This document shows, piece after piece, positions 1-5,291 of a stretch of DNA of 12,503 nt. The position numbers and the translations under genes were made by a program. The notes beneath the pieces are model-generated. The model searched no databases. It was not told where the DNA came from and saw only the letters and a list, made by a program, of their open reading frames with translations. The stretch's first letter is position 1; every line of letters starts with the position of its first letter. The DNA comes from Candidatus Cloacimonadota bacterium (GTDB taxonomy: Bacteria > Muiribacteriota > UBA6191 > JACPRK01): positions 1-12,503 of the forward strand of contig JAJFLN010000391.1 in NCBI GenBank assembly GCA_021772705.1, written 5' to 3'.

Positions 1-1
1 C

Positions 2-673
2 CTGCTGGCCTTGCTGTCCGTCAGAACTGCCGACCAGAATGCTCTATCCTGGCTGTTCATGGCTGCTTCAGGTCGGCCTGAGCGGGACAGACTGGCCGCT
101 GCCTGTGGGGCTTCCGCCGTCGTCAGCCCCGAAGGCATGGGAAATGTGCCGGGCCTGACGCAGGAGCTCCAGAGAGTTGGGCCTGTGGTGGTTCGTCGTC
201 TGCCCTCGCCCTGTCCGAGGATCTTCATTGCACCCATGGCAGTGGCCGCCTCGGAGGGCGAGACCCTTCCCAGCACCGGGGTGTTGCTACAACTACCGGA
301 CGTCGCCGTCTTCGAGGCATCCGATGCCACCGGGCGGGCACCCCTGCAGCCTCGAGAGATTCGTCGTTGCGACGTGATTCGATACGGCCGCAACGGACTG
401 GCCGTCGAGGTGGAGGTTGTTGGCGAGGGTCTGCTGGTGGTCCTGGACTCGATGTATCCGGGATGGATAGCCCGGGTTGACGGGGTCGAGAGAACCATGT
501 CGAAGGTGGCCGGGCTGTTCCGGGGTGTGGAAGTCAGGGACGGCGACACTCGGGTTGAGATGCGCTATGAGCCGGCATCACTTCGGATCGGGGGCATCAT
601 CAGCCTGTCGACCTTGGCGCTTCTGCTTCTCTTCTGGTCTTACCAGCTCCTGCCTTGCAAGCGTCAGGCATGA
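2..673 (+). CDS. C-terminal part of YfhO-like multi-pass membrane protein (5' truncated by window edge)
   Basis: The frame is open from the first bases of the window, so the gene starts outside it; about 223 residues are visible. The end of the protein reads LVVLDSMYPGWIARVDGVER, then a FRGVEV stretch, a VEMRYEP segment, and a last hydrophobic helix (GIISLSTLALLLLFW) followed by a short basic tail. This order (a beta-rich extracytoplasmic domain with a YPGW motif and an 'R-x-RYxP' strand, then a closing transmembrane helix) is how YfhO-family proteins end. These are large multi-pass membrane proteins linked to glycosylation of surface polymers. The substrate cannot be told from the tail. The ATG at position 11 is internal. 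The gene ends in TGA at 671-673, and no strong terminator follows. I am confident of the coding frame and fairly confident of the family. Confidence 0.75.
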   Translation: MLALLSVRTADQNALSWLFMAASGRPERDRLAAACGASAVVSPEGMGNVPGLTQELQRVGPVVVRRLPSPCPRIFIAPMAVAASEGETLPSTGVLLQLPDVAVFEASDATGRAPLQPREIRRCDVIRYGRNGLAVEVEVVGEGLLVVLDSMYPGWIARVDGVERTMSKVAGLFRGVEVRDGDTRVEMRYEPASLRIGGIISLSTLALLLLFWSYQLLPCKRQA

Positions 674-826
674 TCCTCCCGGGCTCTGATGCCTCGGATT
701 GGGACTGGCTGGGCGGCCTGTCTCGGGGGCCTGATTCTCGGTTCATCGAGATCGGACCCTCAGTTACATGTTCGGTGAAGCTGGATCAGAAAGCCTTTGT
801 TGGAGTGGGTTCTTTACATGTATCAA

Positions 827-852
827 AGTGTAGCATGCGGCGATTCGATACA
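827..852 (+). promoter_or_regulatory. Upstream activator-like site 1
   Basis: A 26-bp element starting AGTGTAGCATGC and ending GATACA. It aligns without gaps to 910-935 with 19 of 26 bases identical; the outer parts (AGTGTAGCA and GATACA) are fully conserved. It lies about 210 bases before the predicted start of pilin transcription, within the range used by NtrC-type activators of sigma-54 promoters. The activator (PilR-like) is inferred and is not present in the window. Confidence 0.45.
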
Positions 853-909
853 CCGGGCTTATGGGGGGTCTTGTGTTTATGGCAAAGGGGTTACTGTGGT
901 TTCGGTACG

Positions 910-935
910 AGTGTAGCACGCAACGTGCTGATACA
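910..935 (+). promoter_or_regulatory. Upstream activator-like site 2
   Basis: The second copy of the 26-bp element, 83 bases downstream of the first. That is almost exactly eight helical turns, so both sites would lie on the same face of the DNA. It contains a perfect six-base dyad (AGCACG, CAA, CGTGCT at 915-929) that site 1 lacks. It lies about 125 bases before the predicted transcription start, a usual place for an enhancer site of a sigma-54 activator. Confidence 0.45.
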
Positions 936-968
936 AGATGGTTCGCATGACTACGGGACAGATAGGTT

Positions 969-987
969 ACTGAAAACAGGTTTCAGT
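969..987. promoter_or_regulatory. Perfect dyad near the sigma-54 promoter
   Basis: ACTGAAA, a five-base spacer ACAGG, then TTTCAGT: a perfect 7-bp inverted repeat ending 22 bases before the -24 element. It could be an operator or a bending-protein site. Its sequence is unrelated to the 26-bp repeats upstream. Confidence 0.35.
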
Positions 988-1009
988 CCAGCAAAGGGAT
1001 GTGGCGTCA

Positions 1010-1025
1010 TGGCACGAAGTCTGCT
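1010..1025 (+). promoter_or_regulatory. Sigma-54 (RpoN) -24/-12 promoter of the prepilin gene
   Basis: TGGCACGAAGTCTGCT matches the known RpoN consensus TGGCACG-N4-TTGCW at every fixed position except one (C for T just before TGC). The GG and GC dinucleotides have the required spacing. Transcription would start near 1036, leaving a leader of about 120 bases before the pilin start codon. Pilin genes in several Gram-negative lineages are known to use RpoN with the PilS/PilR two-component system, which fits the downstream gene. Confidence 0.75.
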
Positions 1026-1157
1026 TGGTTTTCTTCCCGTCACACCACAACGGACCTGGAGAAGTCCGTGAGAGTGATCGCAGGTTCAGGTGCGGAGTAG
1101 GTAACGGAACGGTCCACAGAGGGCCAATCACCATCGGAGAAAGGGAGAGGTGTAGAG

Positions 1158-1982
1158 GTGTTCAACAAGAGAACTCGCAAGGGATTCACAATCATCGAGC
1201 TGCTCATCGTGGTTATCGTGATTGGAGTGCTGGCAGCAGCCGGTCTGGCCAAGTATCAGAACTTCGCCGAGACTTCCCGCCGGAAGACCTGTCTGGGTCA
1301 GCTGCAGACAATTGAGAATGCCATGGGTGTGTGGGAAACTACCAATCAGGCCTTCGCCGAGAATTCCAAGACCGCCTTCGGGTTCACTCCTCGAACCGGT
1401 TCGCTGACTGACACGACTCCTACAGGCGGTCGGCTGACGGTCGACGCCGCAATCGTGTCCATCGACGACAACACGGCCACGCAGCCCACGGTCGGCGGCC
1501 CTCTGGCGTTCACCAATAGCACCAACTCCGGTCCTCTCGGTTCGGTCATTCGAGACGACAAGGTCTGGGCATGCCCCTCAGCTCTGTCCCGCTACTACGG
1601 CGGCGAGATCCAGAACGTGCCTGACGACTACATGGACACCCAGGGCTCGGGCGTCAATCCCACCACCCACGCCGGCACCCAAATCGGCCTCACTGGCCGT
1701 TATCTGGCCTGCATCGCAGGAGCCGGTAACGTTCGCGCTGGCTCCACCGCGATCAGCAACGGTGGCTTCCCCGCTGGCTGGATCACCGGTGCCGCCACGG
1801 GCAACTCGACCCCCACATCTCAGCCCTCACCGCAAGTCCCGTTCAAGCTCGTCCTCTGTGGCAGCTACGGAACCTTCGGTCCCGGCGGGGGGCCAGCGTC
1901 GCCCGGTGTGTCCGCCACCAACCAGGGTGGACCGGTTGGTCCTGACGGTTCGTCTCTGAACCGCCACAGCGCTCGCTGGTAG
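1158..1982 (+). CDS. Type IV prepilin-like protein (pilin or pseudopilin)
   Basis: This 274-residue protein starts at GTG, seven bases after the ribosome binding site GGGAGAGG (1144-1151). The N-terminus is a class III signal: a short basic leader (MFNKRTRKG) cut after Gly9, then FTIIELLIVVIVIGVLAAAG. It has Phe at mature position 1 and the conserved Glu at mature position 5 (residue 14). The hydrophobic helix serves as membrane anchor and filament core. The mature protein has four cysteines (first at residue 45, in SRRKTCLGQLQTIENAMGVW, a pseudopilin-like helix), so two disulphides are possible. The middle is rich in Thr, Asn and Gly, and the C-terminus is Gly/Pro-rich and ends NRHSARW. At 274 residues it is longer than most major pilins, so a minor pilin or pseudopilin is also possible. 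It stands alone, with no other pilus gene nearby, and appears to be driven by the sigma-54 promoter at 1010. Confidence 0.85.
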   Translation: MFNKRTRKGFTIIELLIVVIVIGVLAAAGLAKYQNFAETSRRKTCLGQLQTIENAMGVWETTNQAFAENSKTAFGFTPRTGSLTDTTPTGGRLTVDAAIVSIDDNTATQPTVGGPLAFTNSTNSGPLGSVIRDDKVWACPSALSRYYGGEIQNVPDDYMDTQGSGVNPTTHAGTQIGLTGRYLACIAGAGNVRAGSTAISNGGFPAGWITGAATGNSTPTSQPSPQVPFKLVLCGSYGTFGPGGGPASPGVSATNQGGPVGPDGSSLNRHSARW

Positions 1983-2092
1983 AGTAGGCTCTTCAAAGGC
2001 TCGCTTGGTTGGCAAATGCCCTCCAGGCGGGCCTTGTTCATGCCGGCATCATTCAGTATGGAAGTCGGCTAAGGGCAATGCCGGTGAGGTAA

Positions 2093-2276
2093 TACGGATT
2101 TTGTTGTAGTGGGGCTCAACCCCACACCCCGTTGGGGGAGCTGGCTCCCCCAAACCCCCAAGCGGATGAACACTTGAATGACACGCGAAAGCTTGACCTG
2201 TTCATCCGGTTCCAGGGGCCAATGACCCCTGGCGGGAGTTCGAGGCAGAGCCCTCGTTTTCAAACATTCCTTACAC
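2093..2276. repeat. Composite inverted palindrome (BIME-like or MITE-like) of four hairpins
   Basis: The arms mirror each other. Left arm: hairpin 2109-2125 (GTGGGG/CCCCAC), linker ACCCCG, hairpin 2132-2153 (TTGGGGGAG, loop CTGG, CTCCCCCAA), then CGGATGAACA (2163-2172). Right arm, read on the minus strand: hairpin 2256-2241 (CGAGG/CCTCG), linker ending in CCCG, hairpin 2232-2212 (CCAGGGG/CCCCTGG), then CGGATGAACA again (2208-2199). The inner 10-bp inverted repeat is perfect; the outer parts agree loosely and the edges are approximate. Two hairpin units facing each other resemble the bacterial interspersed mosaic elements made of REP sequences, or a non-autonomous transposon remnant. There is no coding capacity. 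Confidence 0.6.
2241..2260 (+). terminator. Possible intrinsic terminator after the prepilin gene
   Basis: The last hairpin of the composite palindrome (CGAGG, six-base loop, CCTCG) is followed directly by TTTT. It lies 260 bases after the pilin stop codon. The stem is short and the T-run minimal, so termination here is only a suggestion; the three GC-rich hairpins before it could add to the effect. Confidence 0.3.
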
Positions 2277-2360
2277 TAATTCATGGGCATTGGCTTTAGG
2301 TCCTTGTGATCCCTTTTTTGGCCTTCGTTCTGGCGGCTACAGCCCGCATCCAGGCGCAGG

Positions 2361-2409
2361 AGATGGGATGCGAAACTGTGTAGTTATTCTTGCGCCGGTC
2401 CTTAGTGTC
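2361..2409 (+). repeat. Dispersed repeat, copy A (upstream of selD)
   Basis: A 49-base element beginning AGATGGGATGCGAAACTG and ending CTTAGTGTC. It is 44 of 49 identical, without gaps, to copy B at 4005-4053. Its 3' part (TTATTCTTGCGCCGGTCCTTA) also recurs on the minus strand at 3904-3876 and, more weakly, at 3543-3560. It lies 79 bases before the selD start codon and points toward selD. It is less GC-rich than its surroundings and matches no element I recognise. Confidence 0.7.
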
Positions 2410-2488
2410 GGCGGAGTGGTCCCTCGGACTGGTCTGGCTCGATGCCGTCCCCCACGTCACTGCCCGGGAGTGGTAGGATCGGGGTCTC

Positions 2489-3541
2489 ATGTTTCTGTTC
2501 GGAAGAAAGAAGAGGCTGACAGACTTCTCCAGCTGCGCTGGTTGAGCATCCAAGCTCGATCCGTCGATCCTCGCGCAGGTCCTGCGGGAGCTCACCCCCG
2601 AGAAGTCAGCCGATCTGCTGGTCGGATACGAGAAAGCAGACGACGCTGCGGTGTACAAGCTTTCCGATGACCTGGCCTTGGTGCAGACCGTCGATTTCTT
2701 CACCCCCATCGTGGACGATCCCGTTACCTACGGTCGGATCGCAGCGGCAAACTCCCTCTCCGATGTCTACGCAATGGGAGGCAAGCCGATAACAGCCTTG
2801 GCCATCGCCGCCTTCCCTTCCAAGGAGCTGGAGCCCTCCGTCCTGACGGCGATCCTCAAGGGCGCCGTGGGAGCTCTCGACGAGGCCGGAGCTTCCCTAG
2901 CCGGTGGCCACACCGTGGATGATCGAGAGTTGAAGTTCGGACTCTCGGTCACCGGAACGGTCCATCCGGACCGGATGACTCCCAACAGCGGAGCTCGGCC
3001 TGGCGACAGATTGATCCTCACCAAGGCTCTCGGAACAGGAATCCTGACCACGGCCCTGAAAGCGGGCAAGCTGACTCCAGTTCAGGAAGCGGCCACCATC
3101 GGGACCATGTCTTCACTGAATGCGCGGGCCGCGGAGTGCATGGTCGCAGCGGGATGCCGCGGGGCCACGGATGTCACCGGCGGGGGTCTCCTGGGCCACG
3201 GGTTTGAGATGGCCGAGGCCAGCGAGGTGACGCTACTCATCCGGGCCACCGAGTGTCCCCTGCTGCCGGGCGTACGGGATCTGATCCGTCGTCGCTTCAT
3301 TACCGGGGCCGACGAACGGAACAGGAAGTTCCTGGGCGATCAGGTACAGGTTGCCGCTGGCGTGCCGCCGGACCTGCTCACGGTCCTCTACGATCCCCAG
3401 ACCTCCGGCGGCCTGCTCATTGCCGTGGCAGCCAATCGGGCCGATTCTCTGCTAGACGAACTGAAGTCGAGCCGTGGCGCATCGGCCATCATCGGCGAAG
3501 TGATCCCCAGGGAGAACGCAGCGATCCGGGTCGAGAAGTAA
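2489..3541 (+). CDS. selD: Selenide, water dikinase (selenophosphate synthase), selenocysteine-containing
   Basis: The enzyme makes selenophosphate from selenide and ATP, the selenium donor for Sec-tRNA and selenouridine. The reading frame runs from ATG 2489 through an in-frame TGA at 2543-2545 (codon 19) to TAA at 3539-3541. This gives 350 residues, close to the 347 of E. coli SelD. An in-frame TAG at 2474 excludes a longer start. The N-terminus reads DFSSCAGU-ASKLDP, where U is the TGA. Aligned to E. coli GAGCGCKISP, Sec19 takes the place of catalytic Cys17, Lys22 that of essential Lys20, and Ser21 that of Cys19. Downstream family motifs are intact: DDAAVY, RIAAANSLSDVYAMGGKPI, GGHTVDD, TDVTGGGLLGH and DPQTSGGLL. 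A GTG at 2651 would give a 296-residue protein lacking the catalytic loop, so such a start is wrong. A SECIS-like hairpin follows the TGA. The ribosome binding site is weak (GGGG four bases before ATG). Sec in SelD is known in several lineages. Confidence 0.93.
2543..2594 (+). promoter_or_regulatory. Bacterial SECIS element for Sec insertion in selD
   Basis: The UGA at 2543-2545 is followed by a hairpin: CTC (2570-2572), a G/G mismatch, CGCAG (2574-2578), loop GTC (2579-2581), CTGCG (2582-2586), G, GAG (2588-2590). The apex GCAGGUCCUGC is nearly the same as GCAGGUCUGC at the apex of the known E. coli fdhF SECIS, including the GG pair that SelB contacts. About 32 bases separate the UGA from that GG, within the 16-37 range usually quoted for bacterial SECIS elements. 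The base may close further, because TGAGC (2543-2547) can pair with GCTCA (2590-2594), which would put the UGA in the helix. Confidence 0.82.
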
Positions 3542-3542
3542 C

Positions 3543-3560
3543 TCTTGCGTGGACCCTAAG
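3543..3560 (+). repeat. Dispersed repeat core, copy D (just after selD)
   Basis: TCTTGCGTGGACCCTAAG begins one base after the selD stop codon. It matches 16 of 18 bases of the core of copy B (4032-4049, TCTTGCGCGGATCCTAAG). Only the core is present. With copy A upstream it brackets selD in direct orientation. Confidence 0.5.
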
Positions 3561-3605
3561 ACCGGAGAGGCGTGCCGGCGGTGTGAGCGCTCTGGATCTC
3601 TGTGA

Positions 3606-3812
3606 TCAGGGACCGACGCTGAACTGAACCCCAGAGGTGTCTTCCGCAAGGGCTTTGCAGAAAGATTCCACGATGGTGAAGAAGCACTCCTGCGACAGGT
3701 GGCACTGACTCGTCTGGTGGGTGCTTTCTGCAAAGGCAATCCCGGTCAGCGACAGCGACAGAGCGATGACGAGGACAGAGTTTCGGCAGCGGCGGGGTTT
3801 CTCGCACTTCAT
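3606..3812 (-). CDS. Small secreted cysteine-containing peptide, unknown function
   Basis: This 68-residue protein starts at ATG 3812-3810, with GGAGG ten bases upstream and a good promoter (3843-3870). The N-terminus is a classic Sec signal peptide: basic MKCEKPRRCR, hydrophobic NSVLVIALSLSLTGI, then AFA before ES, the likely signal peptidase I cut after about residue 28. The mature part is about 40 residues and holds three cysteines (SQCHLSQECFFTIVESFC), then KALAEDTSGVQFSVGP. I recognise no family. It converges on selD with 64 bases between the two stop codons. An odd number of cysteines after cleavage allows one disulphide and one free thiol, or a linked dimer. Promoter, ribosome site and signal peptide together make it likely real, although it is short. 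Confidence 0.6.
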   Translation of the reverse strand: MKCEKPRRCRNSVLVIALSLSLTGIAFAESTHQTSQCHLSQECFFTIVESFCKALAEDTSGVQFSVGP

Positions 3813-3842
3813 GGGTCAAGCACCTCCAGGTGGTTTGGGAGA

Positions 3843-3870
3843 ATCCTAAGGACAGGCCAAAACATGTCAA
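3843..3870 (-). promoter_or_regulatory. Sigma-70-type promoter of the small secreted peptide gene
   Basis: On the minus strand TTGACA (3870-3865) is a perfect -35 box, separated by 16 bases from TAGGAT (3848-3843), a good -10 box. Transcription would start near 3836, leaving a leader of about 24 bases that contains the GGAGG ribosome site. Repeat copy C ends six bases upstream of the -35 box. Confidence 0.65.
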
Positions 3871-3875
3871 TCCCG

Positions 3876-3904
3876 TAAGGGGCCGCGCAAGAATAAATGC
3901 ACAG
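3876..3904 (-). repeat. Dispersed repeat, copy C (minus strand)
   Basis: Read on the minus strand from 3904 to 3876, this 29-base stretch matches bases 2376-2404 of copy A at 24 of 29 positions without gaps, including the unbroken TTATTCTTGCGC. It sits just upstream of the -35 box of the small secreted peptide gene and points toward it, as copies A and B point toward selD and the oxidoreductase operon. Confidence 0.5.
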
Positions 3905-4004
3905 AAGTCGCGCCCAGATTTGGGTCAGATTCGGCTGGTTCGAGTGAGCGGGACCGGAGGCGTAGTGGGCCACGTCGAGGATTCTGCGATTGAGGAGTGG
4001 CTGA

Positions 4005-4053
4005 AGATGGGATGCGAAACTGCGTAGTCATTCTTGCGCGGATCCTAAGTGTC
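4005..4053 (+). repeat. Dispersed repeat, copy B (upstream of the oxidoreductase operon)
   Basis: A 49-base element, 44 of 49 identical to copy A (2361-2409). It has the core TCTTGCGCGGATCCTAAG (4032-4049). Sequence outside the 49 bases does not align with the flanks of copy A. It lies 188 bases before the alpha subunit start codon. Confidence 0.7.
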
Positions 4054-4222
4054 TATCATCACGATTGGCGCCCTTTCCCCTCCCTCGATTCCATGATCCC
4101 CTCCCGGAGTCTTCCGGTCAAGGGGAAGACGGAGCAGATCGAGGCATTTGCCGTCGACGTCGTTGCCACTCTCGCCGCCCTGGAGAGCGACGAAGGCCGG
4201 TAGCTGCAGGGGGTGGAAAACC

Positions 4223-4231
4223 TGCTATACT
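4223..4231 (+). promoter_or_regulatory. Extended -10 promoter of the oxidoreductase/ABC operon
   Basis: TGCTATACT is an extended -10 box (TGn plus TATACT at 4226-4231); no good -35 box lies 16-18 bases upstream. The start point would fall near 4238, only about four bases before the ATG at 4242. No ribosome binding site can lie between them, so the first message would be nearly leaderless. Confidence 0.5.
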
Positions 4232-4241
4232 CGCCCTGCTC

Positions 4242-5291
4242 ATGCTGGCCAAGAACAAGGTTCTGATTCCTGGTAGCGAGGCGATCGCCGAGGCGGCCGT
4301 CCGGGCTGGCTGTACCCGGTATGTCGGCTATCCCGAGTTCGGACCCGGCACATTTCACGACTGCATGGCTGAGCTGCTCCTGGAAGGTTTCATGCCGGCC
4401 GAGAGCGATTCGGCTGCCATTGCCTCTGTCTATGGTGCCGCCAGCGCCGGCTCCCGGGTCATGACCAGCATCGGTGGCCCTGGACTGGGGCGGATGCAGG
4501 AGGGGCTCTCCTTCATGGCCGGAGCCGAGATTCCCTGCGTGGTCCTCAGCATCGGCCAGAGCGGATACTCACTGGCCGGCATTCTGCCTTCTCAGTCGGA
4601 CTACTTCCTCTCCACTCGCCCAGGAGGACAGGAGAGCAACCGTCTGGTGGTTCTGGCGCCGTCGAGCGTCCAGGAAGCGGTGGAGTTGACCCAGGAGTCA
4701 TTCGAGCTGGCCGACCGGCATCGAAACCCGGTGCTGTTGCTCGCCGACGCGATACTCAGCGAGATGATGGAGCCCACTGTCTTGCCGTCGAAGCGCAAGC
4801 GGGCGCCGGCAGTCAAGAAGTGGGCCGTGGGCGTCGGCGACAAGGGGCCGGCGCGGCTCATCACCCCCCTCTTCCTCGAACCAGGAGCCCTGGAAGCCCA
4901 CACCTGGAAACTCCACGAGAAGTACCGGAAGATCGCTTCCCAGGAGGTTCGGTTCGAGGAGTACCGCTGCGAGGACGCGAAGCTGGTGTTCGTCGCCTTC
5001 GGCATCGTGGGCCGCGTAGCCAGGACAGCTGTCGACAAGGCGAGGAAGCGGGGGATGAAGGTCGGCCTCTTCCGTCCCGTGAGCCTCTGGCCCTTCCCTT
5101 CGGAACAGCTGGCGGAACGGACCCGAAAGGCACGGTCACTGCTGGTGGTCGAGCTGAACACGGGTCAGATGATCGAGGATGTCCTGCTGGCCACGGGCAA
5201 GCCGGAGCGAGTTCACTTCTACGGTCGAACTGGCGGGAGCATTCCGTCCAGTTTCGAGATGCTTCACGAGGCGCTGAAATGGATGGAGTGA
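4242..5291 (+). CDS. 2-oxoacid:ferredoxin oxidoreductase-like protein, alpha subunit (divergent)
   Basis: This 349-residue protein is homologous to the alpha subunit of 2-oxoacid:ferredoxin oxidoreductases (VorB/KorA type), whose N-terminal pyrimidine-binding domain and C-terminal domain II clasp thiamine diphosphate with the beta subunit. Family landmarks are GSEAIAEAAVRAGC near the start, GPGLGRMQEGLSFMAGAEIP, VVLAPSSVQEAVELTQESFELA and VLLLADAILSEMME. The C-terminal domain runs VFVAFGIVGRVARTAV to LLVVELNTGQMIEDVLLA. Key family residues differ: the usual YPITPSSE is YPEFGPGTF, and the Arg-containing RGGPSTGLPT segment is GQSGYSLAGILPSQ. ATG 4242 matches where the family begins; the frame is open further upstream, but that part shows no homology. 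The next gene overlaps the end by 13 bases. It probably forms a complex with the next two products. Whether it still binds thiamine diphosphate is doubtful. Confidence 0.85.
   Translation: MLAKNKVLIPGSEAIAEAAVRAGCTRYVGYPEFGPGTFHDCMAELLLEGFMPAESDSAAIASVYGAASAGSRVMTSIGGPGLGRMQEGLSFMAGAEIPCVVLSIGQSGYSLAGILPSQSDYFLSTRPGGQESNRLVVLAPSSVQEAVELTQESFELADRHRNPVLLLADAILSEMMEPTVLPSKRKRAPAVKKWAVGVGDKGPARLITPLFLEPGALEAHTWKLHEKYRKIASQEVRFEEYRCEDAKLVFVAFGIVGRVARTAVDKARKRGMKVGLFRPVSLWPFPSEQLAERTRKARSLLVVELNTGQMIEDVLLATGKPERVHFYGRTGGSIPSSFEMLHEALKWME

Larger units (their letters stand above)
674..1157 (+). other. 484-base control region upstream of the prepilin gene
   Basis: No convincing gene lies here: the open frames lack homology and ribosome binding sites. 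It holds a sigma-54-type promoter (1010-1025), a pair of 26-bp direct repeats (827-852 and 910-935), a short dyad (969-987), and two occurrences of TTACATGT (764-771 and 814-821). The base composition is less GC-rich than the neighbouring genes. The stretch 1037-1157 would be the 5' leader of the pilin mRNA if the sigma-54 promoter is used. Confidence 0.6.
1983..2488 (+). other. Non-coding stretch between the prepilin gene and selD
   Basis: There is no credible gene in these 506 bases. The first third is plain. Positions about 2093-2276 form a composite inverted palindrome of four hairpins. Positions 2361-2409 hold copy A of the short dispersed repeat. The remaining bases lead to the selD start, with a weak TAGGAT -10-like box at 2474-2479 and no matching -35. 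Confidence 0.6.
3813..4241. other. Intergenic region between the small secreted peptide gene and the oxidoreductase operon
   Basis: These 429 bases hold the divergent minus-strand promoter (3843-3870), repeat copy C (3876-3904, minus) and repeat copy B (4005-4053, plus). They also hold the extended -10 promoter of the next operon (4223-4231). A short frame from ATG 4093 to 4203, extendable up to ATG 4012, reads GKTEQIEAFAVDVVATLAAL. It has no ribosome site and no recognisable relative, so I leave it uncalled as a gene. Confidence 0.5.

Noticed and set aside
655..1071. Open frame of 138 codons after the YfhO-like gene
   Set aside because: It overlaps the previous gene and the sigma-54 promoter, has no ribosome site, and its composition does not look like protein.
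2290..2670. Open frame of 126 codons overlapping the start of selD
   Set aside because: It is in another frame from selD, carries the dispersed repeat, and becomes Arg-rich shadow sequence over selD.
2651..3541. selD starting at GTG 2651
   Set aside because: This start removes the catalytic loop; the frame continues upstream through a UGA with a SECIS hairpin to ATG 2489.
3556..3870. Minus-strand frame of 104 codons overlapping the small secreted peptide gene
   Set aside because: It is out of frame with the signal-peptide frame, starts inside the -35 region and lacks a ribosome site.
2093..4053. CRISPR array or integron cassette array
   Set aside because: The repeats are too few, unevenly spaced, on both strands and lack attC-type or CRISPR-type structure; no cas or integrase gene is present.
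4820..5278. Upstream extension of the beta subunit frame into the alpha gene
   Set aside because: The upstream part is an out-of-frame, Arg-rich shadow of alpha; homology begins only near 5330.
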